Shown one piece after another: positions 34,976-45,572 of a stretch of 64,000 nt of DNA. Within the stretch, counting starts at the first letter, position 1. Every line of letters starts with the position of its first letter. Source of the DNA: Notolepis coatsorum (Eukaryota > Chordata > Actinopteri > Aulopiformes > Paralepididae); assembly GCA_963971535.1 (NCBI GenBank), contig OZ020589.1, positions 90,936,136-91,000,135 of the forward strand, written 5' to 3'. The notes below the pieces were generated by a model. The model saw nothing but the letters and a program-made list of their open reading frames with translations, had not been told where the DNA came from and did not search any database. The translations under genes and the position numbers were made by a program.

Positions 34976-35810
34976 AACACAGGAGCAGAGTATAAACAAC
35001 AGTACAGGAATGAGAAACAGTCTAAATGGGTTTTAACATTTTAGTTTATTTCATGCGGATATGATCTGTAATACCTGATCGGTACAATATCTACTAACCT
35101 GATCAATACAAGCCCCCCCCCCCCCTCTCGTCAGCGCAGACGTACTTGCTTTTGATTTTGACGTTCAATTAACACGTTCGCTAACGGACGTAGAGAAACG
35201 TCAGACGTACGTCAGACGTACTTCGAGATACTTCCGTACTTTCCGCCAATCAGCGCATTGTCCTGTCACGGGAGAAATAATCTTGTGGCTGGGCGGAAGT
35301 TGCCCAATCTGGACCAATCTCCGGGGCTGCAGCTGGACCCTATTGCCTCTAGATGGCAGCATGCACAGCCATACACAGCCTCTATGTGGCAGCATGCACA
35401 GCTATACACAGCCTCTAGATGGCAGCATGCACAGTCATACACAGCCTCTAGGTGGCAGCGTGCACAGCCTCTAGATGGCAGCATGCACAGCCATACACAG
35501 CCTCTAGGTGGCAGCATGCACAGCTATACACAGCCTCTAGATGGCAGCATGCACAGTCATACACAGCCTCTAGGTGGCAGCGTGCACAGCCTTTAGGTGG
35601 CAGCATGCACAGCCGTACACAGCCTCTAGATGGCAGCATGCACAGCTATACACAGCCTCTAGGTGGCAGCATGCACAGCCATACACAGCCTCTAGGTAGC
35701 AGCATGCACAGCCGTACACAGCCTCTAGATGGCAGCATGCACAGCTATACACAGCCTCTAGGTGGCAGCATGCACAGCCATACACAGCCTCTAGATGGCA
35801 GCACATTCAT

Positions 35811-36106
35811 TATCAGCATCCTGGTCCAGTTTTTACCAACTTTACTTTTTTTAATATCTGAAATGTACACCTTCACATAAATGTCTAGAATATATTTGAG
35901 TATCTATGATATTTATGATAGAACTGAATACTTTGCACACCCTCCACCCTCCCAAAAAACAACTAACAAAAGAAATGTTCAAAAAGGCTTTGGGATCAGA
36001 TGAATACTCAGGGAACAGACCTGCTCAGGCTTATTAAAAGGAACGTGATCATCTTTTCTCTCTCAGAGGAATGTGTGTATAGATAACAACCTGCATGACC
36101 CATCAT
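35811..36106. other. Downstream flank of the transporter stop codon
   Basis: Probable 3' UTR side of the minus-strand gene. The complement of 36107-36112 is AATAAA but overlaps the stop, so the true poly(A) signal is not identified. Confidence 0.35.
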
Positions 36107-36191
36107 TTATTCAGTGTCTTGTGTTTGTTTCTTGGGGTCCAGCTCATACATCTCAGATGTCAAGGCTTCATCTGTGGGGCTCTGCTTGTGC
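36107..36191 (-). CDS. slc22a7: SLC22 organic-anion transporter, last coding exon
   Basis: The minus strand reads an acceptor TTTTTAG at 36192-36198, then one base completing an Arg codon, then HKQSPTDEALTSEMYELDPK followed by KQTQDTE and TAA at 36107-36109. This is the hydrophilic cytosolic C-terminal tail expected after the final LPE..DVE motif of SLC22 carriers. The phase matches the donor of 50747-50953 exactly (AG|G). The exon itself is poorly conserved in the family, so its assignment rests on splice signals, phase, and a tail length like that of OAT2. The intron separating it from the previous exon is about 14.6 kb. Confidence 0.72.
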
Positions 36192-36368
36192 CTAAAAAGA
36201 GAGGAAATAGATGTTTCTTATTATTATTATAATTTTTTTTTATTGTGGATTAGAGACATCATCCAAGGGATAAAACCATGATAAAATGCAAGCACCTATT
36301 TGCATCATGGTCCCTGGTATTAAAAAACAGGACATACATCAACATAAAACAACATCATAAAACATTAA
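36192..36368. other. Intron sequence left of the DIRS-like element
   Basis: The acceptor tract of the last exon lies at 36192-36240 on the minus strand. The remainder is AT-rich and runs into GTT at 36369, the presumed insertion site. Confidence 0.5.
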
Positions 36369-36390
36369 GTTATGTTACGTCATAGCTTAC

Positions 36391-36540
36391 GCTCTGCGCT
36401 CTACTGGAATATATCCCATATCCAGTCTATATACTGAACACATTTCTCCACATGTACCTATACACACCCATCCGCCTGGCCACACCCCCATCCGCTCCTC
36501 TACATAAGCAGGGGTGTGGCCATACTAACAGCTCCTTCCC
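36391..36540 (+). repeat. Left inverted terminal repeat of the DIRS-like element
   Basis: Pairs with 40940-41088 with about two mismatches by eye. It contains CATATCCAGTCTATATACTG and GGCCACACCCCCATCCGCTC. Confidence 0.9.
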
Positions 36541-38639
36541 TATTTTCACCACGGCGAGTGTCTGTATACACCACTTGAGTTTAGTGTAAAATGGTTGGCA
36601 AGGAGTTACGTTGAAGAGAAGGAGCTGCGTTGACATTATATCTTTGTTTTCTCTCTCACTATTTTTCGAGGAAATACAGCGATAATGTCTTCGCCACCGG
36701 AGTGTCTAGAAGATTATGATCATTCTGACCTCCATTGGAGCTTCGTAGTAGGGGCTTGCGTCGCTGAGAAATCCCCGCCGGCATTACCTCCGGCTCTACA
36801 GTTGGACACTTTGCTTGGGAGGCGCTCTGCAGTGTGAGGGCTGGCGGCCTCTCTGGGGCGGGGGATGTTTTTGCAACACGAGCGCCAGGTGTGTTGGTTG
36901 TGGGGGGAACAGCTACACGTCCTGCTCCAGGCTGGTATCCTTTTTTCGCTGCCTCTTAGCGGCGTGGAGAGGGTTCTGGTTTGATGCCCACGTTAACATG
37001 AGCTCCTCATCGGGAGCTTTGTTTTACTGGGACCGTGATTCCGAATCTGCGGTTCAATTCCCCGGGTCTCTGGACAAACGGATACCCTCTGTCGCCGCGC
37101 TGGCCCCGTCTTTTCAAAGAAATGAAAAACCCCGGTGCGAGGGAGGTGAGCTTGGTGTTTCATTATGAGAATATCTCCATGCTCAAGTCGGCTGTAGTCC
37201 GCAAGGGACTTGTTGCCGGCTCCGCTATGGTAAACACCGTTCTATAGTGGGACGTGTGGCCTTCTTTTTCTCTTCTCTCTTCGGATGAGAAGAGGGAAAG
37301 ATAGCGGCTGTCTGAAGTGTTGGCCTGTATTGCTTTTCTCACATTGTACAGTTTCAGTGGTAGCTGCTTATCTTGCTTCCTAGCCGGGTTGAGCTACCTG
37401 TTAGCCAGTTAGCTGTTTAGCTACGACGTTAGCTGCCATTACGTTCGCTCGGCTGGGAACGTTAGCTTTATTCTATCAGTTAGCCTAGAGTTAGCTGTTA
37501 GCTTGTGCTACAACCGTTAAACATTAGCCGTGAGAATAGCAGGCCCTAGCACTCTGACTACGACATCATCTTTGACAGAAGATGTAATCGGGCCTGCACC
37601 ATGACCGGCTGCAGGAGGGGGCCGTCTCGCCGGAGCGAGGCTCCGGCCATAGCTTCTTTTTAGCCCCGCCAGCGAGAGGCCTTTCGTCAACGTGGAGACC
37701 AGCCTGTGTTGCGGCCTTTTCGTCCTGCGTTCGTTGGTGCAGGTAAGGTGTCCATTGGACATTACCCCACTCTTCCTTCCTCCCCCTCCCGAATGTTTTG
37801 TTAATAACGATGTTTTTCCAAAACGTATGTTGCTTCACTACATTGGGAGATACGACATGTGCTGTGTGTGAATTGTCTTGGTTGTTTGTATAGCTTGGGT
37901 AGCGTTGACCAAAGCTTGTGCTTTTCTCTCTACCTAGAAACAGCGTTGTTTTTTACGTGAGTAAAATGAACTGGGTTTTTGTTGTATGATGAGAAGTTGT
38001 GTGTGTTCATGTAACGTTAGACAACGTGGCTGAGCACACAACTGGCTGGGTTACCCTACAATGCTGCGCATAGTGGCATGTGATCGAGGGATGAGTCCCT
38101 CTCTCAACTTGTGATGACAATAACAGGTGGCAAGTTTTTTCACACATGAACAGGGCTGTGCCTGTTCAAACAAGGTCTTCGGCTGTGCTGGCATGCATGA
38201 TGTAAAGCTTACTCTACACATTGGGGTCGTATCAGGGGTAAGGTGGTGAGGGGTGGGTTTTTCCCCGGTTTCCCCCTTTTTTCTGATTGGTCAGGGGGTT
38301 GGACCTCTTGTCCTTCGGGCTTCCTGTCACGTTGCTGGGTCAGCGTGTCACAGGGTAGGGAGGGGGGGGGGGGGGGAGTTTCCTGGTCCCACGCCATATT
38401 TGGGCGGTGGGTCACGGAATTCCCCCCGCCATAGAGTACGTCACTGGGCGCGTTTCTATTGGTTGTGAGACTTCCGTGAGTTCTTTTCAGGCTCCATGTT
38501 GTGGACCTCTGTTATTGTCAAGATGAGTTATGCGGTGCGTGAGAACTTAAAAATAAGTTCTGCTCTGTTGTATGTGTCTTGAGCTTGGTAGGTGATGCAA
38601 TGCAGTAGAGACAATTTGTTCTTCTGCTCTGCTCCCTAC

Positions 38640-38790
38640 TAGTAGTGTATATTGGGTCAGAGTCTCCTCCTCAGGGAGTTTCAGAGCCTCCTCCTCAGGG
38701 AGTTTCAAAGCCTCCTCGGTGAGTTTCAGAACCTCCCTCTCAGTGAGGGAGCCTCCTCAAGAGTTTCAGAGCCTCCTCCTTAGAGAGTCT
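38640..38790. repeat. ~27-bp minisatellite inside the DIRS-like element
   Basis: Five imperfect units around TCAGAGCCTCCTCCTCAGGG and AGTT. Confidence 0.85.
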
Positions 38791-40797
38791 TAGTCCAATT
38801 GTTACATGAATCTTTTTGACACGTAGCTCAATGTTGCATATATCTTTTCAATTATTACTCACGTGGGAAGTCTCTCTCTGGGGGTTCCCTGTCTCCTCTC
38901 TTTTATAGGGCAGGGTTGACAGGGGTGTTTTCCCTCGGGCGCGTCATATGGGACCCATATCTGTGTCTTGGCCAGCTTCCTGCCGCTCTCCCAGGCGGCA
39001 ATGGAGGGAATGTTATCTGGGTTCTTGTTAGAATTACCATTGATATGTTTTGGGTCTCGACGTGTACATAGTGCTGGCCCTGGGTGCTTCTGTGTGAAAC
39101 CACGCATGGGCTTGCGCGCCTTGGTTGCTCATCATTGAAACAGCGTTTTTATGGGGCAACTAGGATGGAGTTTTGTCTCTTCCGAGCGCCAGTGTACTAG
39201 GTTAGTCTCGATGAATTCTCGTTCTTCTCTGGGGGGAGATAACGGAATAGATCAAAGCGTTGGCGGAGGGGTCTCACGCCTTTGGGGTGGGCCACCGGGC
39301 GCGGCTTGGTGGCGCCCTCTGTGATGTTTTAGATCGACACGCGTACCTACCCCCCGACTGGGGATGGCAGCGTGATTAGGACACAGGACTGGTTCTGGTC
39401 GCGCCGGATTAGGTCAGTTAACCCGTTGTCTGCCGGGGCGCAGATCTGCTGTTCTGGTACCCTGATGGACTTGTGCTTTTTCAGGGGGAAAATGCCGGGT
39501 CGGCCCGGGCGTTGCAGGGTTTGATGTTATGGAGGTGTTCGTGGTTATGTCACTGCGTGTTATCCTTCACTGTTGCTTGGTCCATATTGTGTTGTACCTT
39601 GCGCTGTGCTAAAGGAGCCTGGTCCTTCTCCATTCTTTTTTCGCCCCTCTCTTCTCCTGCGTGGCGGGGCTGGGAGGGGGCTGTCGAGGTAGTTCTTGTA
39701 TCCCTCTGGCATCCCTGTGTACATCCCGGTCCGCCGGGCCCAGGTCCGAACTCGTTCTCGTCGACCTGTTGGCCTGGGTTAACCCCTTCTTGAGAACTGA
39801 AACACTTGTACTGCTGTATAGCCGGTGTATACCCGCAGTTGTGTTTGAGGTTTTTCTTGGGGGGGGTTATAGGAACAACCGCCTCCTGTTAGGTGGTGGT
39901 TGGTTTCCAGGTGTGTTGGTAGCGGAGTCGACTCTCGGGTTAGGCCGGGCTTGACCCCGTCTGCCTGCGAGTGTGCCCCCGCACCTTTCATGATGTCTGC
40001 CAATCGTGTCTGCCTTCTCTGCCTCGGCCCCTCTAGAGGGTTGGGTTTTTTGTGGAGGCTGCGACATGGTGCACAGCATACCGTACGCCCCTTCTGCCGG
40101 GGTGCTGTTTTCAGCAGACCCCTTTGGCGCCTGTCTAGTCCGCAGTGCTCCAGGCTCAGGTTGAGCCTTTTTGACCTGTTACCTGGATTGAGGGATCAAC
40201 CTCTTTGGGGGTTGTCTCCCCGGTGCGCTGCCTGGTCCCGCTGTGGGTGTAGCCTCTTGAGTGCTTCAGGGCGGCGTGCTGTAGGGGGGAAGGGCCTGCT
40301 CTTGGATGGGCCCTGTCCGATACGCTGGCGATGTAGGGGGTGGTGTCACTAGTGACCGCCTGGTGGGGTCTCGATGCTGCGGTGTCGTTGGCCTCACCAG
40401 GCCCCCTTTTCCAGGGGGCCCAGTCCCTTCCTGGGGCTGGGTCCTCCTTCGCGCTCTGCTGCTACGGCCTTGCCACGGGGTTGGGTTTTTGCCCTTGGCC
40501 CCGTGATATTAGGGGTTGTAACGGGGGTTGTAACGAACGGGGTTGTTCCCGTTCGTTCCCTAGTGGCATGTGGGTTGCGCGTTTGTGTAATCGTGGGTTC
40601 TTCTGTGGGAAGGTAAGTCCCACGGTCTGCTCACCCTGTGCGTTTGAGTTGCTAAACCCCTCTTCGCACAGTCGGATCCGATTCCCTCCCATCCTCCACT
40701 AGGGGGGTCCGGGGGCTCGGGTCCTCCCCGGTTCTGATGGTTGTGGGGTGCCTCGGCGGGTACATTTGTCGAGCTTCCGCTCTGCTCAGCTCCTGTG

Positions 40798-40887
40798 TTC
40801 CAGTAGAGCGCAGAGCGTAAGCTATGACGTAACATAACATACGGTTATCTATATAACCATAGTTATGTGAGTAATAGCGAGCGCTCT
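40798..40887. repeat. Internal complementary region of the DIRS-like element
   Basis: 40798-40838 complements 36369-36409 base for base, and 40836-40887 complements 41085-41136 base for base. In DIRS replication this region is thought to template the missing terminal bases and circularise the cDNA. Confidence 0.93.
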
Positions 40888-40939
40888 GTGCTGGACTCAC
40901 TGAGGACCCCGTGGTCTTCGTCTTGGTGGTGAAAGACTT

Positions 40940-41088
40940 GGGAAGGAGCTGTTAGTATGGCCACACTCCTGCTTATGTAGAGGAGCGGATGGGGGTGTGG
41001 CCAGGCGGATGGGTGTGTATAGGTACATGTGGAGAAATGTATTCAGTATATAGACTGGATATGGGATATATTCCAGTAGAGCGCAGAG
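40940..41088 (-). repeat. Right inverted terminal repeat of the DIRS-like element
   Basis: Inverse of 36391-36540; followed by the unique outer end CTCGCTATTACTCACATAAC up to GTT at 41134-41136. Confidence 0.9.
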
Positions 41089-41136
41089 CGCTCGCTATTA
41101 CTCACATAACTATGGTTATATAGATAACCGTATGTT

Positions 41137-42280
41137 CTGTCACTTTATTGAAGGAGTTTGATCGTAATAATTTAGGAAAAACCTGTCAAATAACAGTGTT
41201 TCAATGCTCAACTTTAAGTTCTGTCACTTTATTGAAGGAGTTTGATCGTAATAATTTAGGAAAAACCTGTGAAATAACAGTGTTTCACTGCTGAACTTTA
41301 AGTTCTGTCACTTAATTGAAGGAGTTTGATCGTAATAATTTAGGAAAAACCTGTCAAACAACAGTGTTTCACTGCTGAACTTTAAGTTCTGTCACTTAAT
41401 TGAAGGAGTTTGATCGTAATAATTTTCAGTTGGGGGGGCAGGTGGCGCACGGAGATTACGTTCGTCACCAACACCGGGAGACACTGGATTCGCCTCGAAT
41501 CCAGCTCCCGGCATTGCTATCAGCTTGGCTGGCCTCTCACACTGATACAATTGGCTGTATCAGGGGGTGGGAAAGCTGAAGGGTGGGTCCTGGGCGTTGT
41601 GGACAGCGACCCCTACAGTTCGGTCGGGGCGCCTGCTCAGCAAGGGTTGGAACTAAGGAGAGATAGTGTGGCCTCCCACACGCTACACTCTCCCCGTTGA
41701 GAACCTGCGCGGCCAGGTTGGCCTGCCCCAGGCTGCACATGCGTCGGAGGAAAGCATGTGACAGTCTCCGGTCTCCCGGACCAACAGTAGGCGAAAGTAC
41801 GCAACAACCAGGAAGGGTGGGATGGGAGAAAAATCGGGAAAAAGGAGGGGAAGAAAGATAAAAAAAAAAAATAACAGTTTCACTGCTGAACTTTAAGTTC
41901 TGTCACTTTATTGAAGGAGTTTGATCGTAATAATTTAGGAAAAACCTGTGAAATAACAGTGTTTCACTGCTGAACTTTAAGTTCTGTCACTTTATTGAAG
42001 GAGTTTGATCGTAATAATTTAGGAAAAACCTGTGACATAACAGTGTTTCACTGCTGAACTTTAGTTATGTCACTTAATTGAAGGAGTTTGATCGTAATAA
42101 TGTAGGGAAAACTTGTGAAATAACAGTGTTTCACTGCTGAACTTTAAGTTCTGTCACTGTCACAAGTTCTGTCAAGGTGTTTGATCATAATAATGTAGGA
42201 AAAAACCTGTAAAATAACAGTGGTTCACTGCTGAACCTAACCTGTCAATTAACAGTGGTTCTCTGCAAAAATAATAAACA
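41137..42280. repeat. 84-bp tandem array, split by a SINE-like element
   Basis: Units start CTGTCACTTTATTGAAGGAG, continue TTTGATCGTAATAATTTAGG and end CTGAACTTTAAGTT. About seven full units plus decayed ones toward 42280. A SINE-B copy interrupts at 41427-41871. Confidence 0.92.
41427..41871 (+). mobile_element. SINE-B copy inside the 84-bp array
   Basis: Head GGCAGGTGGCGCACGGAGAT, middle CAGCTTGGCTGGCCTCTCAC and GTGGACAGCGACCCCTACAG, then an A-rich end AAGATAAAAAAAAAAA. The flanking array unit has lost about 40 bp at the insertion, so no clean duplication remains. Confidence 0.8.
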
Positions 42281-42435
42281 AAATTATCTGTAAATTAATT
42301 GCTTTTCCACTTTATTTTAATTCTGGTATTTTAATGTGATTTTACAGTAAATCTTTGGGCACCTAGCTGCCAGACATTTACTGTTTTTTACAGTTAATTT
42401 TTTTTACAGTGTTATATCATTTCTCTTCTCTCTAA
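42281..42435. other. Short spacer
   Basis: Contains GTAAATCTTTGGGCACCTAG and a TTTTTTTTACAG tract immediately before the gypsy fragment. Unassigned. Confidence 0.4.
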
Positions 42436-43815
42436 CAAAGCCCTCTCATGGGCTACAGCCATGTGGGATAGGCAGACTCCGGCCTGTGCCGATGCAAATA
42501 TTTCATAGTGGAGATGAAGTTTTTGACCATGATGTAAGTGGCCACGATGCGGCTAAGCGTCTGATGGGTTTACATCAGGGCTCAGTCAGTGTGGCAGAGT
42601 TCTCTATTAGATTCCGTACCCTCTGAATCAGGGTGGCAACTTTTACCCATGCCTTGTCAGAGAGAGTCAAAGAGGAATTATCCTCTCGGGACGTTCCCGA
42701 CACGCTTGAGGGGTTAATTTTGTTGGCTATTAATAAGATAGATAGCCGAATCTGCGAACACGAGTGGAGTTTACGGGCTCTCAGGAATTCACCGAATTGC
42801 TCCGCGTCTCTCCTGGGAGTGACGAGCCCATGCAGTTGGGAAGCTCGCGGCTCTTCCAAGCAGAGAAAGAGAGGCGGATGAGCAGTGGGGCTTGTTTGTA
42901 TTGTGGAGAGACAGGTCACTACCTTCGCAGGTGCCCCACAATGCAGGGAAGACCCGTCCAGGGAAACAAGTCAGAACTTGGGGAGGTTCTGCCGAGGCAG
43001 AATCATATCCCCACAGCAAGCGATAACCGCACATTCGTATCAGTCGAACTGTCCTTAGGTACAAATAAATACAGCCTCCCTGCTTTCGTGGACTCAGGAG
43101 CGGCTGGTTGTTACATTGACTTGACCCTGGCCCGTAATCTTCACATACCTTTATTTCCCCTACCTGTTTCCCTTGACATCACTGCGCTGGATGGTCGTCC
43201 TTTGGGTACCGGGAAAGTGGAGGAAACTACGGGTCATATTAAGATGTGCATTGGCACACATTTTGAAATAATTATGTTTTTCCCTATCCACTCCCCAGAG
43301 TTACCTCTCATTTTAGGGCACCCATGGCTTGCTAAACACAATCCCCATATGGATTGGAATTTGGGAGGGGTACAGAAGTGGGGTCCCAGGTGTGCATCTC
43401 ACTGTGTAGCACCCAACCCAGTTCCACTAAGTCCTTGTTCCCTCCAGCCCTCCATGGCTACTGACGTCTCCGTTCATGGGTCCTCCTGTCCCATAGGGAA
43501 GGCCGCAGATGACGTCTGCAACACCAGTGCCATTGGGGTGCCTGTGGAGTATACTGAACTGAACACGGTCTATCAGCAAGCAAAGCGCCTTCGTCCTGCC
43601 CCGCCATAGGTCCTATGACTGTGCCATTGACCTCCTCCCGGGAACGACACCCCCAGGGGTCGGTTGTTTTCCCTGTCGGGGCCTGAAACCATCGCTATAC
43701 ATAGCTATATCGAGGAGGCTCTCGAGGCTGGTTTCATCCGCCCTTCTTCGTCCCCAGCAGGAGCTGGGTTTTTCTTTGTGGGGAAGAAAGATGGAGGGCT
43801 CAGACCACTACAAAA
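42436..43815 (+). pseudogene. Ty3/gypsy gag-protease fragment
   Basis: The frame from 42436 starts [19 protein letters not shown], a gag (capsid-like) segment, with a stop and frame change near 42626. The 281-codon open frame at 42764-43609 contains a CCHC zinc knuckle, CLYCGETGHYLRRC (about residues 43-56), and an aspartic protease with FVDSGAAGCYID (about 107-118) and LILGHPWLAKHNP downstream. After 43609 the start of the pol polyprotein continues in shifted frames ([10 protein letters not shown] and [20 protein letters not shown]) and stops at about 43815. No LTRs, complete RT or integrase, so this is an internal fragment truncated at both ends. Knuckle, then DSG protease, then RT in one frame is the gypsy order. 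Confidence 0.88.
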
Positions 43816-44103
43816 CTTGAAGTCCTTAAAATGTCTTTAATTTCCCCTTAATTTGCCCCTGAAAACATGCAATACCCCTTAATAAAAAATTCTACAGGTC
43901 CTGTAAGTTACTTACTTTTGAATTCTTTCATACTCAAGACTCACTATACTCAACTATAATTGATACACACTACATTTACACTCTTTCATTACTGTTCCAA
44001 TTCAATAACGTACAGCACATAAGTAAAACTTGACTTACACCAAAAGACATACCATCTTGTTGCCATGTATGATGCATCACTGACTGCCTATTTGTATTTT
44101 CAG
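43816..44103. other. Unassigned stretch
   Basis: No feature recognised up to the candidate acceptor CAG at 44101-44103. Confidence 0.4.
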
Positions 44104-44193
44104 GCTGTAGCAAAAACAGCCTTGATTCGGGCAAAGGCATGGGGGCGTGGAAAAGCGGCGAAGGATGTACACTGGGAGGCAGTGATGAATAAG
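44104..44193 (+). CDS. Candidate exon 1 of an unknown small gene
   Basis: Between an acceptor TTTTCAG and a donor AAG|GTTATT lies a 30-codon open segment starting AVAKTALIRAKAWGRGKAAK and continuing DVHWEAVMNK. It is Lys/Arg-rich and helical-looking. With 44286-44408 it joins in frame. I do not recognise the family; a SANT/Myb-like or transposon accessory protein is possible, given the charged helices with spaced Trp. It lies in antisense orientation in the last intron of the transporter gene. It may be a gene or transposon fragment rather than an expressed exon, as no start exon is seen. Confidence 0.4.
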
Positions 44194-44285
44194 GTTATTT
44201 CTAATATTTGTAAGCATGGGATTTTGGTTATTCTAATTCAACATAACATTATTGTCCCTAACAGAACATTTCCTTGTCACTTTAG

Positions 44286-44408
44286 ATAACTGCAGAATTA
44301 CCAAATGTGCTCGGGAGGGAGGAGTCGATAAGAACAAAATGCATTAAAATGCTCCAGAATAGGCGGGAGTATTTGGGGCGCCTACAGCAGATAATACTCA
44401 ACATGTAG
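44286..44408 (+). CDS. Candidate exon 2 (terminal) of an unknown small gene
   Basis: Follows a CACTTTAG acceptor and encodes ITAELPNVLGREESIRTKCI then KMLQNRREYLGRLQQIILNM and TAG at 44406-44408. The phase-0 join with the preceding candidate exon gives a continuous 70-residue C-terminus. The 92-nt gap between them has GT and AG borders. Function unknown. Confidence 0.42.
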   Translation: MTAELPNVLGREESIRTKCIKMLQNRREYLGRLQQIILNM

Positions 44409-44712
44409 AATATGTTAGCATTAATGGGCATGCATCTGGAAAATAACCCACACCTATGCCTGTGGCGGCGTGCCTTTAACCCAGCATAGGGGTGTGATTA
44501 TCTTCGGAAATGTATAAGGTTACGTCTTATGTGCCTTTCCATTCAGATCTTCACTTGTGAAAGGCCTTTTTTAAACATGCCGTTCATTACTTTGCAGGTG
44601 TCCAGTGATCAATCTCGTTCACGTCCGTAAGTCCTTTTTTCAGAATAATTATCCTTATCAGCTTGTTTTGATCGTGTATTGTGATTGGCCGAGGGGCATT
44701 TAGCTGATATAT
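44409..44712. other. Unassigned stretch
   Basis: No gene or repeat recognised before the target duplication of the next SINE-like element. Confidence 0.4.
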
Positions 44713-45192
44713 AATTTTTTTATTTTGTATCCACTTTTTCTCCTCTTTTTCTATTTTTCTCCCATCCCAATTCCATTGTGCCAATTCTTCCCTCCCCTGT
44801 CTTGAACGTTGCTCGCATATGCCCCCAACTGGACGGTTGTAGGGAGGATAGAAGCCTTGCATCACGTGTCCCCTCCGGTACACAAGGAGGCAGCCTGTCA
44901 CATATTTTCACCTGCCAGCGCGGACTCTCATTGGCGAGGTGTAACGTGTGGGAGGCTCACACTACCCCCGCCATTTCCTGTCTCTGCTGTGCAGGCGTCC
45001 CCAACCGACCTGTAGGAGTCGCTGTCCACAACGTCCAGATTACCACCCATCAACTTCCACCCGCTAATTCTGCCAATTGAATTAGTATGACGGCTGGCCC
45101 AAGCCGGAGGCAACGCCGACAGCTGGAGTCGAACCCGGTGTCTCTTGTGTTGGTGACGAGCGCAATGTCCGCTGCGCCACCCAGCCGCTTTT
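44713..45192 (-). mobile_element. SINE-B, copy with 10-bp target duplication
   Basis: The minus strand begins GCGGCTGGGTGGCGCAGCGG (box A) and has GGGTTCGACTCC (box B). The end on the + strand is TTTTTTTATTTTGTATCCAC. GCTGATATAT flanks it at 44703-44712 and 45193-45202. The frames across it are non-coding. Confidence 0.9.
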
Positions 45193-45202
45193 GCTGATAT
45201 AT

Positions 45203-45572
45203 TTTTGTAACAGGACGGTACTTGGTTACTATGCAATGGTTTTAGTTCTAGGAATCAAGTATGGCTGAGATGATTAAAAAAACAACAACAATGAAACCAA
45301 AACGTTGTTTATTGTAATTTCAGTGCAGTAGGGTGTTGCCTGCTCCTTTAAGAGTGGTGCGTTGTGGGATATATGCCCTTCTCCTTACTTAAAACTAACG
45401 TTATTATAACACTATTTTAACGTTAGTGAATTTGAATGCACATACATAGCTAGTTAAATATCACAACTTGTGTCATCATTGTTCATCATTGGGGGAAACT
45501 AAGTGCTGCCTCTCTCTGCCGTCCCCGCCACACTCGGGATCACACCAACGTTATAGAGGGCTAGCCTATAGC
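45203..45572. other. Unassigned stretch
   Basis: Contains CTCCTTTAAGAGTGGTGCGT and AACGTTA motifs. No element boundary identified. Confidence 0.4.

Larger units (their letters stand above)
33687..35344. mobile_element. Long-TIR element, Mutator-like, 9-bp duplication
   Basis: The inverted arms are about 180 bp: 33692-33870 pairs with 35163-35339, sharing CCAGCTGCAGCC, GGAGATTGGTCCAGATTGGG, GCGCTGATTGGCGGAAAGTA and ACGTCTGACGT. GCCTCTAGA flanks at 33678-33686 and 35345-35353. Long TIRs with a 9-bp duplication are the MULE pattern; an 8-bp reading (CCTCTAGA, hAT) is possible because the target is repetitive. The interior is mostly later LINE insertions and holds no transposase. Confidence 0.82.
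33562..35810. repeat. 33-bp minisatellite split by a TIR element
   Basis: Units CACAGCCTCTAGGTGGCAGC then ATGCACAGCCATA occur at 33562-33686 and 35345-35810, in the same orientation on both sides of the insertion. About 17 units in total. Confidence 0.92.
36369..41136 (+). mobile_element. DIRS-like tyrosine-recombinase retroelement, apparently non-autonomous
   Basis: Inverted terminal repeats of about 150 bp (36391-36540 and 40940-41088) carry unique outer extensions. Just inside the right repeat lies an internal complementary region (40798-40887). Its first 41 nt are the exact complement of the left end 36369-36409, and its last 52 nt the exact complement of the right end 41085-41136; the two overlap at AAC, the complement of GTT shared by both termini. 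This split, circle-junction architecture defines DIRS elements, which insert through a tyrosine recombinase without target duplication. GTT at the right junction precedes the 84-bp array whose units themselves contain AAGTTCTGTCAC. At 4.77 kb it is short for an autonomous DIRS, and I see no reverse transcriptase, RNase H or recombinase motif, only frames up to about 150 codons. An ATG-led but interrupted frame begins at 36685. Confidence 0.9.

Noticed and set aside
36815..37168. 117-codon ORF in the DIRS-like element
   Set aside because: Cys/Gly/Trp-rich with no gag, RT or recombinase motif; likely chance in GC-rich sequence.
39900..40352. 150-codon ORF with CLLCLG, as a possible DIRS gag
   Set aside because: One CxxC motif alone in a GC-rich frame is not enough; no second knuckle and no conserved continuation.
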